A stretch of DNA of 55,440 nt from a virus. Below, in pieces: positions 40,344 to 48,600 of this stretch. The notes under the pieces are model-generated. The model did no database searches and was not told the DNA's origin. It saw nothing but the letters and a program-made list of their open reading frames with translations. Position 1 is the first letter of the stretch. The number at the start of each line of letters is the position of its first letter. The stretch covers positions 1 to 55,440 of the IMG/VR virus record IMGVR_UViG_3300042090_000643; one strand, given 5' to 3'. The position numbers were made by a program, and so were the translations under genes.

Positions 40344-40861
40344 AGAAGGTCTATCTAGGAATTGATCCCGGGCAAACTGGAGCCATAGCTTGCATCACGG
40401 TGGTGGACAGTGCTGTAACCTCCGTGGAATTCTATGACCCTGCCATGTTCCAGGTGAAGAGCGGAACCAAGAACAAATCCGAGTACAACGAAATCGACAT
40501 GGCAAGGGCATTGAAAGCCTTTGCAGACTCCGCAGATGAGGCCACCTGCGTATTAGAGAAGGTGTCGGCGATGCCTGGTCAGGGTGTCACTTCCATGTTC
40601 AACTTTGGCATGGGATTTGGCCTGTGGAGAGGCATGCTTTCGGCTTATCACATTCCCTATTCTCTCGTGCATCCGGCCACTTGGAAGGCCAAGATCATGA
40701 AGGATATGCCCAAGGAGAAAGAAGCTGCTGTACAGAGAGCAGTCCAACTTTATCCGGACAGTGCCAGTGAACTATGTCATGAGTATCGTGGCAGAACTAT
40801 CGGGCATCTAGGAAGGGCTGATGCGCTTCTGCTTGCACACTATGCTCTGACAAACCAGTAA
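40340..40861 (+). CDS. RuvC-like Holliday-junction resolvase
   Basis: 173 residues. YLGIDPGQTGAIA carries the first catalytic Asp, LEKVSAMPGQGVTSMF the Glu, and HLGRADALLLAHYA the closing His/Asp pair, in RuvC order and spacing. It cuts four-way junctions, needed to resolve recombination intermediates before packaging. Coupled to the exonuclease by an ATGA overlap and followed by the RecA-like gene 12 bases later. Confidence 0.88.
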   Translation: MKKVYLGIDPGQTGAIACITVVDSAVTSVEFYDPAMFQVKSGTKNKSEYNEIDMARALKAFADSADEATCVLEKVSAMPGQGVTSMFNFGMGFGLWRGMLSAYHIPYSLVHPATWKAKIMKDMPKEKEAAVQRAVQLYPDSASELCHEYRGRTIGHLGRADALLLAHYALTNQ

Positions 40862-40873
40862 ATCGAGGAGATT

Positions 40874-42154
40874 ATGGCCGCGCCAACCGTCAAGAAATCT
40901 GCAGGAAGCAGCATCAACACCCGCGTCTTCACCATTCAGGATCGTCGTGAACAGTTCCTCAAGTATAAGGCCCAGTCCAAGGGAGACTGGCGTGTCCTTG
41001 AAGAGAACGTTGACGAGACCTTCGTTCCGTTCGGCTTCCTGACTATGGACCAGGTCTTGGGCTGGAGAGGGGTTTGTCACGGTGGTCGTGTAATTCACAT
41101 CCATGGCAATGAAGGAGCCGGCAAGTCTACTCTCACTCTGGGGATCATTGCCAACTATCAACGTCAGACCGGCGAGCCTGCTGCAGCGTTCGACTTCGAG
41201 CGCACCACCAACAGCAAGTATGCCAGGGTCATGGGCATTGACGAGAGCATGGTCTTCATCAAGAAGCCTGACAGCATCGAGCAGAGTGCCAAGGATGTCA
41301 TCGACCTGATGAATGCCGGCTGCCGCTTCTTCGTGTTTGACTCCATTCCTCGCATGAAGTCCAAGGTCGACGAAAAGGACATTCAGTCGGGTGCCGCATT
41401 CAAGGCAACCGTGGGTAAACACGCCAAGGCCATTCAAGACTTCTACGACGTTCTTCTGCCTCACGCTGCCGAGCATGATTGCATCTTCATCATGATCAAC
41501 CAGCAGAGAGCACGCATCGAGGACGGAAACGACGCCAAGTGGGCACAGAAGTACCCATCGTTCACCAACCTCCCCTACACTCTCCCCGGCGGAATGGCGA
41601 ATCGCTACAACACTTCGTACATGCTAGAACTGAAGACCGTGAAGGCATTCCGAGCCGGTGGATTCGCTGACGATCCGTTCATCATCGAGCCAGGTGACAA
41701 CAAGGGACCCTTTGCTGTCACTCAGATTCGTGCTCGCTCATTGAAGAACAAGGTGACCGGCGGAGGTTTCCGCGAGGGAACTCTCTGGCTCAGAACTGGT
41801 CTTGGAGTGGACGAGAACATCTCTGTTCGTCAGTTGGGACGTCGCTACAAGTTCATCGACTACATCGGTCGCACCTACTTCGTCGGCAAGAACCCTGACG
41901 AGGCCATCATCAAGTATGCATCCAAGGACGCGGCGATCCAGGATCTGGTCATCAATCAGAATCCGGAGATTCTGGGTGAACTTCGCAAGCTCTTGGTGAA
42001 TACAGTCGACTCCACTGAGTTCGAGTGTGAGGTTGATTCCGCTTTGGCTACCTATGTCAAGGGTGAGGAAGCAGCCTTCGATGATGACGAGGTCTTCGTC
42101 AACAAGAAGTTTGAAGTTGAAGACGTCAAGGATGGGGATGTAGAGACCTTCTGA
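40874..42154 (+). CDS. RecA/UvsX-like recombinase
   Basis: 426 residues; ATG behind CGAGGAG. Walker A GNEGAGKST (~78-86), AAAFDFERT with the catalytic Glu, Walker B RFFVFDSI (~152-159) and INQQRAR (L2/Q194-like signal). A C-terminal region with beta-rich and acidic parts (ending DVETF) replaces the RecA C-terminal domain, like UvsX. It forms filaments for strand exchange. Ends with a one-base overlap on the next gene. Confidence 0.88.
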   Translation: MAAPTVKKSAGSSINTRVFTIQDRREQFLKYKAQSKGDWRVLEENVDETFVPFGFLTMDQVLGWRGVCHGGRVIHIHGNEGAGKSTLTLGIIANYQRQTGEPAAAFDFERTTNSKYARVMGIDESMVFIKKPDSIEQSAKDVIDLMNAGCRFFVFDSIPRMKSKVDEKDIQSGAAFKATVGKHAKAIQDFYDVLLPHAAEHDCIFIMINQQRARIEDGNDAKWAQKYPSFTNLPYTLPGGMANRYNTSYMLELKTVKAFRAGGFADDPFIIEPGDNKGPFAVTQIRARSLKNKVTGGGFREGTLWLRTGLGVDENISVRQLGRRYKFIDYIGRTYFVGKNPDEAIIKYASKDAAIQDLVINQNPEILGELRKLLVNTVDSTEFECEVDSALATYVKGEEAAFDDDEVFVNKKFEVEDVKDGDVETF

Positions 42155-43359
42155 TGAAACTGTCTGCCAAGAACTTCCAACCATGGGAAGAGTTTTCACT
42201 GGCCCTAGGAAAACTGACCGTCCTGGTTGGCGACAGTGACACCGGCAAGAGTGCTGCTGTTCGTGCTCTGCAAGGTCTAATTCGGAATGAGATCGAAGCA
42301 GATCAGATCCGGGTGGGAGAAGAAGATACCGAAGTGACCCTCGAAATTGGGGGTCACAAAATCACTATCAAACGATCCGTCGGCGACAGCAACAAGTACC
42401 TCATCGATGGCAAGCTCCTCAAGCGTGGAGCACTCGAGATCCCCGATGAAGTCAAAGCTCTGAACATGGGGATCATCGAAATCGGTGACACAAAGCTAGA
42501 TCCCATCTTTTCGAATCAACACGATTCGAAGTTCATGCTTCAGGATGTTGGGCCAACTCAAATGAACGCCATCCTTGGGGCCTTCTCGTCGACTGAGAAG
42601 CTCGAGATGGGGAAGCGCGAGACTAACACCAGGATCCAGCAGAAAGGCTCAGAAGCGAAGTCCATTGCTACTGAGATCAATGAGGCGGAGACTCGTAAGC
42701 ACAAGCTGACCGAGATTCAGACCAATGTCACTCCGATCATGGAAGGTCTGGTTCTGCTAGAGAGCGAAGCCAAGGGATTTGAGACCTTGAACTTCTTGTA
42801 TCAAGAATCCGCTGTAAGTTTGGATAAGTTCAATTCACTTCGCCAACTAATCTCCAACATAACTGCTCCACCATTGGACGAGGTCGTCAACTTACAGTCC
42901 TTGATAACTTGGCTGGAAAAGAGTGCTATCATCAAGAAGCGCGACACGCTGCTTGGTCAGGCAATTACCCGGTTATCGACAGTCAGGGATATGTGGAGCG
43001 AGTTACTCGCCTTGTATCGCATGATTGCCCAGTTAGACAGTACAGCAGTCCTACTTAGAAGCAAGAAAGCCTCTGGAGAGCATATCTCCGATGCTGTAGA
43101 TAGCGTCATTTCCAACACTGATAACGGGTTGGAAGAAATCAAGGACATCAGAGCCTTGGTTGGGTATCTAAGACAAGCCGCTTCACTTATGTCCTCAGTG
43201 GGTAGTTGTCAGCAGCGCCTGCAGTCAGCAATCAATGTCCTTGAAGAAAACGAAGAGGAAGAAGCTGAACTCAGGAAAACCATTGAGGAAGAGCGCAGGT
43301 TGAAAGATTCAGTCACCTGCCCCAAGTGTGGCGCCAGTTTCTGTATCCACGAGGTCTAG
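42154..43359 (+). CDS. Rad50/SbcC-like half-SMC ATPase ending in a zinc hook
   Basis: 401 residues. N-terminal ABC-type head with Walker A VGDSDTGKSA (~27-36) and a Q-loop region (NQHDSKFML ~127). Then ~230 residues of coiled coil, ending at SVTCPKCGASFCIHEV, a CxxC zinc hook at the very C-terminus. The returning coil, the LSGG signature and Walker B of a full Rad50 are absent. The next gene is another coiled-coil protein, and the SbcD-like nuclease is at 45543. A complex of separate parts is likely. Confidence 0.75.
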   Translation: MKLSAKNFQPWEEFSLALGKLTVLVGDSDTGKSAAVRALQGLIRNEIEADQIRVGEEDTEVTLEIGGHKITIKRSVGDSNKYLIDGKLLKRGALEIPDEVKALNMGIIEIGDTKLDPIFSNQHDSKFMLQDVGPTQMNAILGAFSSTEKLEMGKRETNTRIQQKGSEAKSIATEINEAETRKHKLTEIQTNVTPIMEGLVLLESEAKGFETLNFLYQESAVSLDKFNSLRQLISNITAPPLDEVVNLQSLITWLEKSAIIKKRDTLLGQAITRLSTVRDMWSELLALYRMIAQLDSTAVLLRSKKASGEHISDAVDSVISNTDNGLEEIKDIRALVGYLRQAASLMSSVGSCQQRLQSAINVLEENEEEEAELRKTIEEERRLKDSVTCPKCGASFCIHEV

Positions 43360-43360
43360 A

Positions 43361-43645
43361 ATGCCCGATACCCAAACTCTCCTGCGCGATGTCCAAAACC
43401 GACAGAAGGTCCTACTTGGCAAGAAGGATCAACTGATTCGCGAGGCCGGAATCGAAGAGCAGAAACTCTCCGAAGCTCTGAACAAGTTGCGCGAATACGG
43501 CGTGGCCGATCCCGAAGACATGAGTGCCGACGAGATGCAGGCCAAGGCCACTGAGCTCGAACAGTCGCTGGCTGCCAAGCTGGTCGAAATCACCGAGGAA
43601 ATCTCCAAAGGAGAAGCTCTCCTAAGAGAGTATGAGGGAGTATGA
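43361..43645 (+). CDS. small coiled-coil protein after the half-SMC
   Basis: 94 residues, ATG one base after the zinc-hook gene stop. Almost entirely coiled coil, with charged heptads (LLRDVQNRQKVLLGKKDQL, LEQSLAAKLVEITEEI). GC-rich. Could pair with the hook gene product as the missing returning coil, though too short to hold Walker B or a signature motif. Four-base overlap with the deaminase gene. Confidence 0.6.
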   Translation: MPDTQTLLRDVQNRQKVLLGKKDQLIREAGIEEQKLSEALNKLREYGVADPEDMSADEMQAKATELEQSLAAKLVEITEEISKGEALLREYEGV

Positions 43646-44235
43646 AATTCACTCAAAGATTGTATGTTCCGTTCAACTCGTACAAGGTGAGGCTAGAACT
43701 TGATCCAGGACATCGCATAGCCTACTATGCCCGGTCCTTTGACTGGATTGATGCTGAACCTCATGAGATCAGCCCAAATATCCCACAATTTGACGAGCAG
43801 TCAGTCGCAGGTATCTTCGATCGCATCGATGAAGTTGCCGAGACGGCTGAATGTGAACGTCGAAAGATGGGTTGTGTTGTGACTGACCGGAACCTGGCAA
43901 TTCTCAGCTGGGGAGCCAACGTGAAACCGGAGGGTCTGAAGGGTGACTGCCGGAAGATTGGTTGCATCCCAGCGGTCACTTGCCGGCTCACTGTTCATGC
44001 TGAAGTGTCTGCGCTTACTCAGATGAATGAATTGCCTTTCAACTCCTCTTTCAGACAGGATGGCCTGGTTTTGTTCAACACTGCGGTCCCTTGCTTGGAC
44101 TGCATGAAGATCTGCCGGGTCAACAATGTTGCTGTCATCGTGTACAAAGACGAGCGTGATCAGCCTGAATACGATCGGCCAATCATGTCGTCGATTACCC
44201 TCAACAGTGGCATCCTGTTTGTAAAAGTGAGTTGA
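43642..44235 (+). CDS. dCMP/cytidine deaminase-like zinc enzyme
   Basis: 197 residues. TVHAEVSAL is the H-A-E zinc/proton-shuttle motif; VPCLDCMKIC is the P-C-x-x-C motif. Both sit in the second half as in phage dCMP deaminases, preceded by RRKMGCVVTDRNLAILSWGAN, the usual first strands. It would make dUMP from dCMP for dTMP synthesis. The first ~70 residues are not part of the core. Confidence 0.82.
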   Translation: MKFTQRLYVPFNSYKVRLELDPGHRIAYYARSFDWIDAEPHEISPNIPQFDEQSVAGIFDRIDEVAETAECERRKMGCVVTDRNLAILSWGANVKPEGLKGDCRKIGCIPAVTCRLTVHAEVSALTQMNELPFNSSFRQDGLVLFNTAVPCLDCMKICRVNNVAVIVYKDERDQPEYDRPIMSSITLNSGILFVKVS

Positions 44236-44266
44236 CCTCATAGTGTTCACGAGATTACACTGTAGG

Positions 44267-44298
44267 CCACGTACCAGTGTAGCAGTACACTTTCGTGG
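44267..44298 (+). promoter_or_regulatory. two-part hairpin just before a ribosome site
   Basis: CCACG/CGTGG (44267-44271/44294-44298) encloses AGTGTA-GCAG-TACACT (44276-44291). The AGGAG site begins two bases after it and the gene at 44316 follows. It could be an operator or a translation-control hairpin. Confidence 0.45.
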
Positions 44299-44315
44299 CA
44301 GGAGACACAAACACT

Positions 44316-44711
44316 ATGGAAACCAGCAACCCTAACCCTCAGCTTGGTCATGCAGTAATCTATCATGACCCGGTCGGCACTCCTCACGATGCTCTTGTGA
44401 CCGCTGTTTGGAGTCCCACTTACATCAATGTTGTCTTCGTATCGGGAGATGACACCAAGCAGGATCCGTATGGACGTCAGATCGAAAGATCAACTTCGAC
44501 GCGATTGGTGAAATCAGCGTACAGGAGGCTATGGATGCCATTGAGCGTAGCATCTAGGGTCCTGTTGCTGTTCGCTGGACACGCGCTGTGCGATTACCCA
44601 TTGCAGGGAGACTTTCTCGCTCGCGGGAAGAATCATTGCAATCCAATCCCCATTTCAACCAGCTCCTCCGAATCTGCTGTGTCAGTTTCGATGCAAGGAT
44701 TGGGACCATGA
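44316..44711 (+). pseudogene. chimeric small gene, partly decayed
   Basis: 131 codons from the ATG behind GGCAGGAG. Residues 1-~60 (GHAVIYHDPVGTPHDALVTAV, VVFVSGDD, DPYGRQIE) look like one small phage protein. After residue ~75 the sequence changes to LLLFAGHALCDYPLQGDFLARGKNH, the hallmark start of DUF3307-type membrane proteins, then turns to Ser-rich nonsense. The rest of that membrane protein is missing and the DNA downstream is broken by a 14-bp tandem duplication. Probably two genes joined and truncated when the GIY-YIG element next to them arrived. Confidence 0.55.
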
Positions 44712-44744
44712 TAAGGTAGGTTACTCAAGAGATTTCTTTATCTT

Positions 44745-44772
44745 CCATCGCGTCTCTGCCATCGCGTCTCTG
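44745..44772. repeat. 14-bp tandem duplication
   Basis: CCATCGCGTCTCTG occurs twice head to tail. Not a multiple of three, so it would shift the frame of any gene that once ran through here. Lies in the decayed stretch between the chimeric gene and the GIY-YIG gene. Confidence 0.9.
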
Positions 44773-44858
44773 GCGTGGAATGGATGCCTACCGAAGGAAT
44801 TGTACGGGTTGATGCCGCCAATCTTGAATGGAAATTGACTGGAATAGCACATGTTGTT

Positions 44859-45548
44859 TTAGACAAGTTGAGCAGTTGAGTGTGATCTTCTTTTGTGCCA
44901 ATTCAAGTGAGTACTCTCTATGCTACGTTCACAAATTGAACAAACTACATATTCAGTTACTCTAGAAGCGTTGTGCTTTCGCATATTTTCTAAGGCAGCC
45001 TGGGGCATACGTCCTTTGAGAGCTTGACTTATTTTTGTGTTGGCATCTTCTGAATTCTTGAGCCCAGTATGAGCTAACCGCTGTTTGTCTCTTGTAACTT
45101 GACTGACAGGGGTCTTTCTTCTCACTTCCCAACTTTTCTTTATGTTTGCCTTCCATTCATCCTTGTTCACAAATTTCTTTTTCATACCAGTTCTTACCCT
45201 AGACAATTTAGCCAGGGTTTCCGGAGATGCTTTCCTTCCTTTCATTGGAGATGAGGAAATCGGACATAGGTTGAACCCAATCTCCCTGTTGCAGCAATCA
45301 GTCTTATCAATCCACCACTGCTCTAGATTGAGAAGTTCCTCTTCAGAAGCCTCTTCCAAAACTTCAAATTTGAATGACGATTCTCCATACGTATTCCAAG
45401 AGTTTTGAAGACGCGGATTTGAATGACAGTTCTGACGAAGTTCAGTGAGATGATCATGCCAGCGGTAACGTACATTTTTCGAACTGCCAATGTAGAATTT
45501 CCCATTCACAGTATTGACTATTCGGTACACAGCGGAGGTTACATGCAT
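44859..45548 (-). CDS. GIY-YIG homing endonuclease
   Basis: 229 residues. AVYRIVNTVNGKFYIGSSKN is the GIY-YIG core, WHDHLTELR the second motif and LNLEQWWIDKTD holds the catalytic Glu. Residues ~100-175 carry NUMOD/IENR-like DNA-contact segments, and the C-terminus has a zinc finger (VCSICERS...HLNWHKRRSH). AT-rich. It is on the minus strand and its ATG shares the palindrome ATGCAT with the start of the SbcD-like gene on the plus strand. Confidence 0.9.
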   Translation of the reverse strand: MHVTSAVYRIVNTVNGKFYIGSSKNVRYRWHDHLTELRQNCHSNPRLQNSWNTYGESSFKFEVLEEASEEELLNLEQWWIDKTDCCNREIGFNLCPISSSPMKGRKASPETLAKLSRVRTGMKKKFVNKDEWKANIKKSWEVRRKTPVSQVTRDKQRLAHTGLKNSEDANTKISQALKGRMPQAALENMRKHNASRVTEYVVCSICERSIESTHLNWHKRRSHSTAQLV

Positions 45549-46598
45549 ATTGATCTTGGCTCCTATACTAGAAATCCTGTAGTCATAAAACTAGAACATG
45601 ACAAGGTGAACTTTGTATTTTCAACGGATCAGCACTTGTCTTCTATTCCTCCTGGTAGGAGAGCAGATGACTATCAAGAGGCTATTCTTGGAAAGATGAG
45701 ATTCCAATCTGATCTAGCTCATAAACTCAAAGGAGTGTGTCTTGGAGGAGGAGATGTCTTCCATCATAAGAAGCCTAGAGCCCAGGGCAATTCTCTAGGT
45801 CTTATTGAAGCTACTGCTAAGTTGCTAAAATCATTCCCTCTGAGTAAGATGTTTGGAGCGGTAGGCAACCATGATTTGAGTTGGGATTCCAGTGATTCTC
45901 TTCCTCATCAGCCTCTTGGAATTCTCATTGCTTCTGGATTGTATCATGATTTGACTAGGGTGCCAGTGATCTTCACAAACAAAGAAGAAAGTGTTTGTGT
46001 GTTGGTGGAAAGTTTTCCGTATATGAGTGAAGCAGATCTTCTAGCAACTCTCAGAATCAATCCGAGTAGACCTGGAGGAGTAGACTATCGAGTTGGGATA
46101 CTTCACGCTTATGGACACCCTAAGCCTGACGAAGCTACCTTTGGTACATCAGGGATTCCATACAACCCGATTGGATATTCACAATTGGAGGATCTAGACT
46201 ACGACTTTGTATGTTGGGGACATGACCATAGTAGAAAAGAAACTGTTACAGTGGGAAATGCAACACATGTACATTTGGGTTCTTTAGCAAGGGCGGCTCT
46301 CAATATGGATGAGGTGGATCGCCCGGTATCTTTGGCTCTACTCTCCTTCTCTGAAAAGGGCATGGCTTACAAGGAACTTCCTATCCCTGTGAAACCACTT
46401 GAAGTTATCTTCACGATGGCCGACAAGGGAATGGAAAAGGTAGGCAATAAAACAGGCGAAATGTCTGCCTTCTTTTCAGTTATGGATGATGCTGTTGAAG
46501 GTATTACTTCTAGTGATCCAAAGCAAGTCCTGAAAGAACTTTGTCCTCCTGAAGAACCAAAACTCTATGATCGGGCAGTAGAAGTGTGTGAACTATGA
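45543..46598 (+). CDS. SbcD/gp47-like metallophosphoesterase nuclease
   Basis: 351 residues from the ATG behind GCGGAGG. VNFVFSTDQHL (D-x-H), GGGDVFHH (G-D), GAVGNHD (GNHD), a lone His in GILHAYGH, and VCWGHDHS (GHxH) are all in place for two-metal nuclease activity. It should act with the Rad50-like gene at 42154 on DNA ends. The codon style (AGA, GGA, TTG, AT-ending) differs from the partner gene and resembles the mobile genes on both sides, so it may have moved in with them. Confidence 0.85.
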   Translation: MHIDLGSYTRNPVVIKLEHDKVNFVFSTDQHLSSIPPGRRADDYQEAILGKMRFQSDLAHKLKGVCLGGGDVFHHKKPRAQGNSLGLIEATAKLLKSFPLSKMFGAVGNHDLSWDSSDSLPHQPLGILIASGLYHDLTRVPVIFTNKEESVCVLVESFPYMSEADLLATLRINPSRPGGVDYRVGILHAYGHPKPDEATFGTSGIPYNPIGYSQLEDLDYDFVCWGHDHSRKETVTVGNATHVHLGSLARAALNMDEVDRPVSLALLSFSEKGMAYKELPIPVKPLEVIFTMADKGMEKVGNKTGEMSAFFSVMDDAVEGITSSDPKQVLKELCPPEEPKLYDRAVEVCEL

Positions 46599-46666
46599 CG
46601 CAGACTTTTGAAAAGTATGGTTGGTTGGGACAATTCTGGTGCAGAGTCGTTCATGGGGACATCTGA
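46595..46666 (+). CDS. first half of a split small protein
   Basis: 23 residues (MTQTFEKYGWLGQFWC then a short tail), beginning on the stop of the SbcD-like gene (ATGA). Its TGA overlaps the next ATG as TGATG. Joined in the shifted frame with the next reading frame it would give one small zinc-type protein; see that entry. Confidence 0.35.
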   Translation: MTQTFEKYGWLGQFWCRVVHGDI

Positions 46667-46770
46667 TGGTTAAGTTTGGCAGCGACAACAAGGATAATGA
46701 TGGGCACCCAAGAGCATGGTATATGTGTGCACGGTGTCTGAAATGTGAAATCCTTCATGAAATCAACTAA
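46666..46770 (+). CDS. small zinc-type protein, possibly second half of a split gene
   Basis: 34 residues: VKFGSDNKDNDGHPRAWYMC, then ARCLKCEI. The W-Y-M-C-x-R-C-L-K-C pattern looks like one half of a treble-clef or ribbon motif, of the sort seen in small phage proteins of 50-60 residues. The other half (GWLGQFWC) is in the preceding frame, with a -1 change needed between them. Either a frameshift mutation, reinitiation at TGATG, or a programmed shift. Confidence 0.4.
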   Translation: MVKFGSDNKDNDGHPRAWYMCARCLKCEILHEIN

Positions 46771-46817
46771 AAAGGAGTTGAGGACACATATATGATTGAT
46801 GACGCAACTCTAAGCAG

Positions 46818-47252
46818 ATGCAATTGAAGAATAAGAAGATGTACCCGAAATCGACAATTCCAGAACCAGTGTGGAAAAAGATTTTAGACTGCGCTAAGAA
46901 TAGAAAAATAAAAGTTGAACTTATCAAAGAAGAAGCATATGCTCTACTGCTAGACCAACATTGTCTATGTGCTTTATCCGGATTGGAAATCTCGTTACCA
47001 AGTGCTCCCTCAGATTCTAACAATTTCACAGCTTCACTGGATAGAATAGACCCTGATCTGGGTTACAAAATGGGCAATGTCCAATGGGTTCATAAAACAG
47101 TCAATCTAATGAAGAATGCTGTTCCTCAAGACATTTTTGTTAGCATGTGTCATCAAATAGCGAGCAACACGGTGATACCAATCACTGGGAGGAGGGAGCT
47201 ATGCAAGAAGTATATCAACGTGTGGCAAAGGCATTTGCAGAAGAAATCCTAA
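46818..47252 (+). CDS. HNH homing endonuclease-like protein
   Basis: 144 residues. CLCALSGLEIS, then FTASLDRIDPDLGYKMGNVQWVHKTVNLMK is the HNH-type core seen in phage free-standing homing enzymes, in which ASLDRID...GY..GNVQW is very typical. Very AT-rich, Lys- and Ile-rich. No good ribosome site precedes this ATG. The last 52 bases overlap the next gene, which has its own strong site, so the element sits directly on that gene's start. Confidence 0.75.
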   Translation: MQLKNKKMYPKSTIPEPVWKKILDCAKNRKIKVELIKEEAYALLLDQHCLCALSGLEISLPSAPSDSNNFTASLDRIDPDLGYKMGNVQWVHKTVNLMKNAVPQDIFVSMCHQIASNTVIPITGRRELCKKYINVWQRHLQKKS

Positions 47253-48133
47253 AGATGTTTGTCTCTGAAGAGTCATTGGAGAAGGCATTTCATCGAATTT
47301 TTTCCGTACTCCCATTCAGTCGTACGGATCATTGGGGAGCTGTTTTAGGAAGAAAATTAACCGATGTCTGGTTTGAAAAAGGGCCAGAAGTTCGTTCGGT
47401 CCAGACTCCCTACGATCAGGAACAGATCCTCGACCATCTCTATGGTCTGCTGGACTACAATCTGTTCACTCAAGTCTTGATGAACCTGCAGAAATACTTG
47501 GGATTTGCTTACAACACAGCCGAAGCGAAGAAGCAACTCGACAGCCTCGAGGCTTTCTACAAGGACAAGGAGAAGTCACCTTTCGTGTCCAAGGCCACCA
47601 TGGTCAAGAATGCTACCCGGTTCGATGACCTGCGTTACAACAACGATTTGTCAGCACTCAAGGCTCTCCGGATGATTGAGAAGTTCGGCATGGCGAATAG
47701 TTGGAGGGTGTCTCCCATTGGAAGCACTCCAGCCTTCGCGGACTCTCTCAATGTGAGCATGATCGGAGCCGGTGGAGACAAGTATCTCGTGACCATCCCC
47801 GGAGTCCGCGTCTACTTCATTTCGTGGCCGGCAACACCAGGTATCATCATTCCTCAGGAGGATGGCAGCTTCAAAACTCCTGGAATTGATTATCCATTCA
47901 TCAGCAAGAGCGGCGGCGAGATTCTGAACGAAGTTCTGTTCTCGCGCTGGGTCACCAGTCATGTCTATGGAGCGGTCCGGACTGCAAGTGTCAAGGTTCT
48001 GATCCCCAGGATGAAATCGGTTCAGATTGTCACCGACTTCTTCAACACGAATGATGAGTTCCACAATCTGACCTCGAGATTCACCAACTGTCCTTTCCTT
48101 ACGTTCTCCTGTGATGAACGACCACAGAATTAG
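47201..48133 (+). CDS. hypothetical protein
   Basis: 310 residues, ATG behind GGAGGGAG. Helical N-terminal half (residues 1-150), then a beta-rich, Gly/Pro-rich half (VTIPGVRVYFISWPATPGIIIP). The first ~50 codons are AT-rich like the HNH gene that overlaps them, the rest GC-rich, so the 5' end may have been co-converted. No motif recognised. Confidence 0.6.
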   Translation: MQEVYQRVAKAFAEEILKMFVSEESLEKAFHRIFSVLPFSRTDHWGAVLGRKLTDVWFEKGPEVRSVQTPYDQEQILDHLYGLLDYNLFTQVLMNLQKYLGFAYNTAEAKKQLDSLEAFYKDKEKSPFVSKATMVKNATRFDDLRYNNDLSALKALRMIEKFGMANSWRVSPIGSTPAFADSLNVSMIGAGGDKYLVTIPGVRVYFISWPATPGIIIPQEDGSFKTPGIDYPFISKSGGEILNEVLFSRWVTSHVYGAVRTASVKVLIPRMKSVQIVTDFFNTNDEFHNLTSRFTNCPFLTFSCDERPQN

Positions 48134-48175
48134 CTCTTCTTCATAGCGATCGCGTAGAGATCAGTGGAGGGAATC

Positions 48176-48394
48176 ATGGGAGTTGGCAAATATTCTCCTA
48201 CTGTCCACGATCACTATCAGAAGGACCAGAAGTGGTTCGAGAAGAATTGTGTGAATGTGGGAGACATCTACGATCGTGACGGTTTTGATTCCTATGGCTA
48301 CAATGCAGAAGGTTTTGACCGTGACGGACACGATGAGCGGTTCTACGCTGAAGAAGCTCTGAGAGACGAACTTGGAGAGGATTACGATAGCTGA
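48176..48394 (+). CDS. small acidic repeat protein
   Basis: 72 residues; ATG behind GTGGAGGG. A repeated unit of about eight residues, D-R-D-G-F/H-D-x-x-G-Y/F, runs through residues ~30-52 (YDRDGFDSYGYNAEGFDRDG). Acidic elsewhere. Such Gly/Asp/Tyr octads are found in short tandem-repeat proteins of unknown role; Ca-binding is possible but not shown. Confidence 0.6.
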   Translation: MGVGKYSPTVHDHYQKDQKWFEKNCVNVGDIYDRDGFDSYGYNAEGFDRDGHDERFYAEEALRDELGEDYDS

Positions 48395-48396
48395 CC

Positions 48397-48600
48397 ATGA
48401 AACGAATGATGAGGAAACGACCAATTCGAACTCTACGACAGGCTCTCGGGTACTGGTTTCCTCATCAGTTGACCTATACGCCTGTCGAGTTTGCCGGATT
48501 GCCAGGGATTCGTCACGCATATGCTTGGTTGTGGTGGAACTTCACTGGATCAAAGATAGGAGAGCTTCAAAGTGTCGTCAATCCTGATCCCCAGTTCTAA
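48397..48600 (+). CDS. small basic hypothetical protein
   Basis: 67 residues; starts three bases after the preceding stop, without a strong ribosome site, so probably coupled. Basic N-terminus (MKRMMRKRPIRTLRQ), aromatic middle (YWFPHQL, AYAWLWWNF). No family recognised. The 3' end overlaps the next gene by 29 bases. Confidence 0.45.
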   Translation: MKRMMRKRPIRTLRQALGYWFPHQLTYTPVEFAGLPGIRHAYAWLWWNFTGSKIGELQSVVNPDPQF

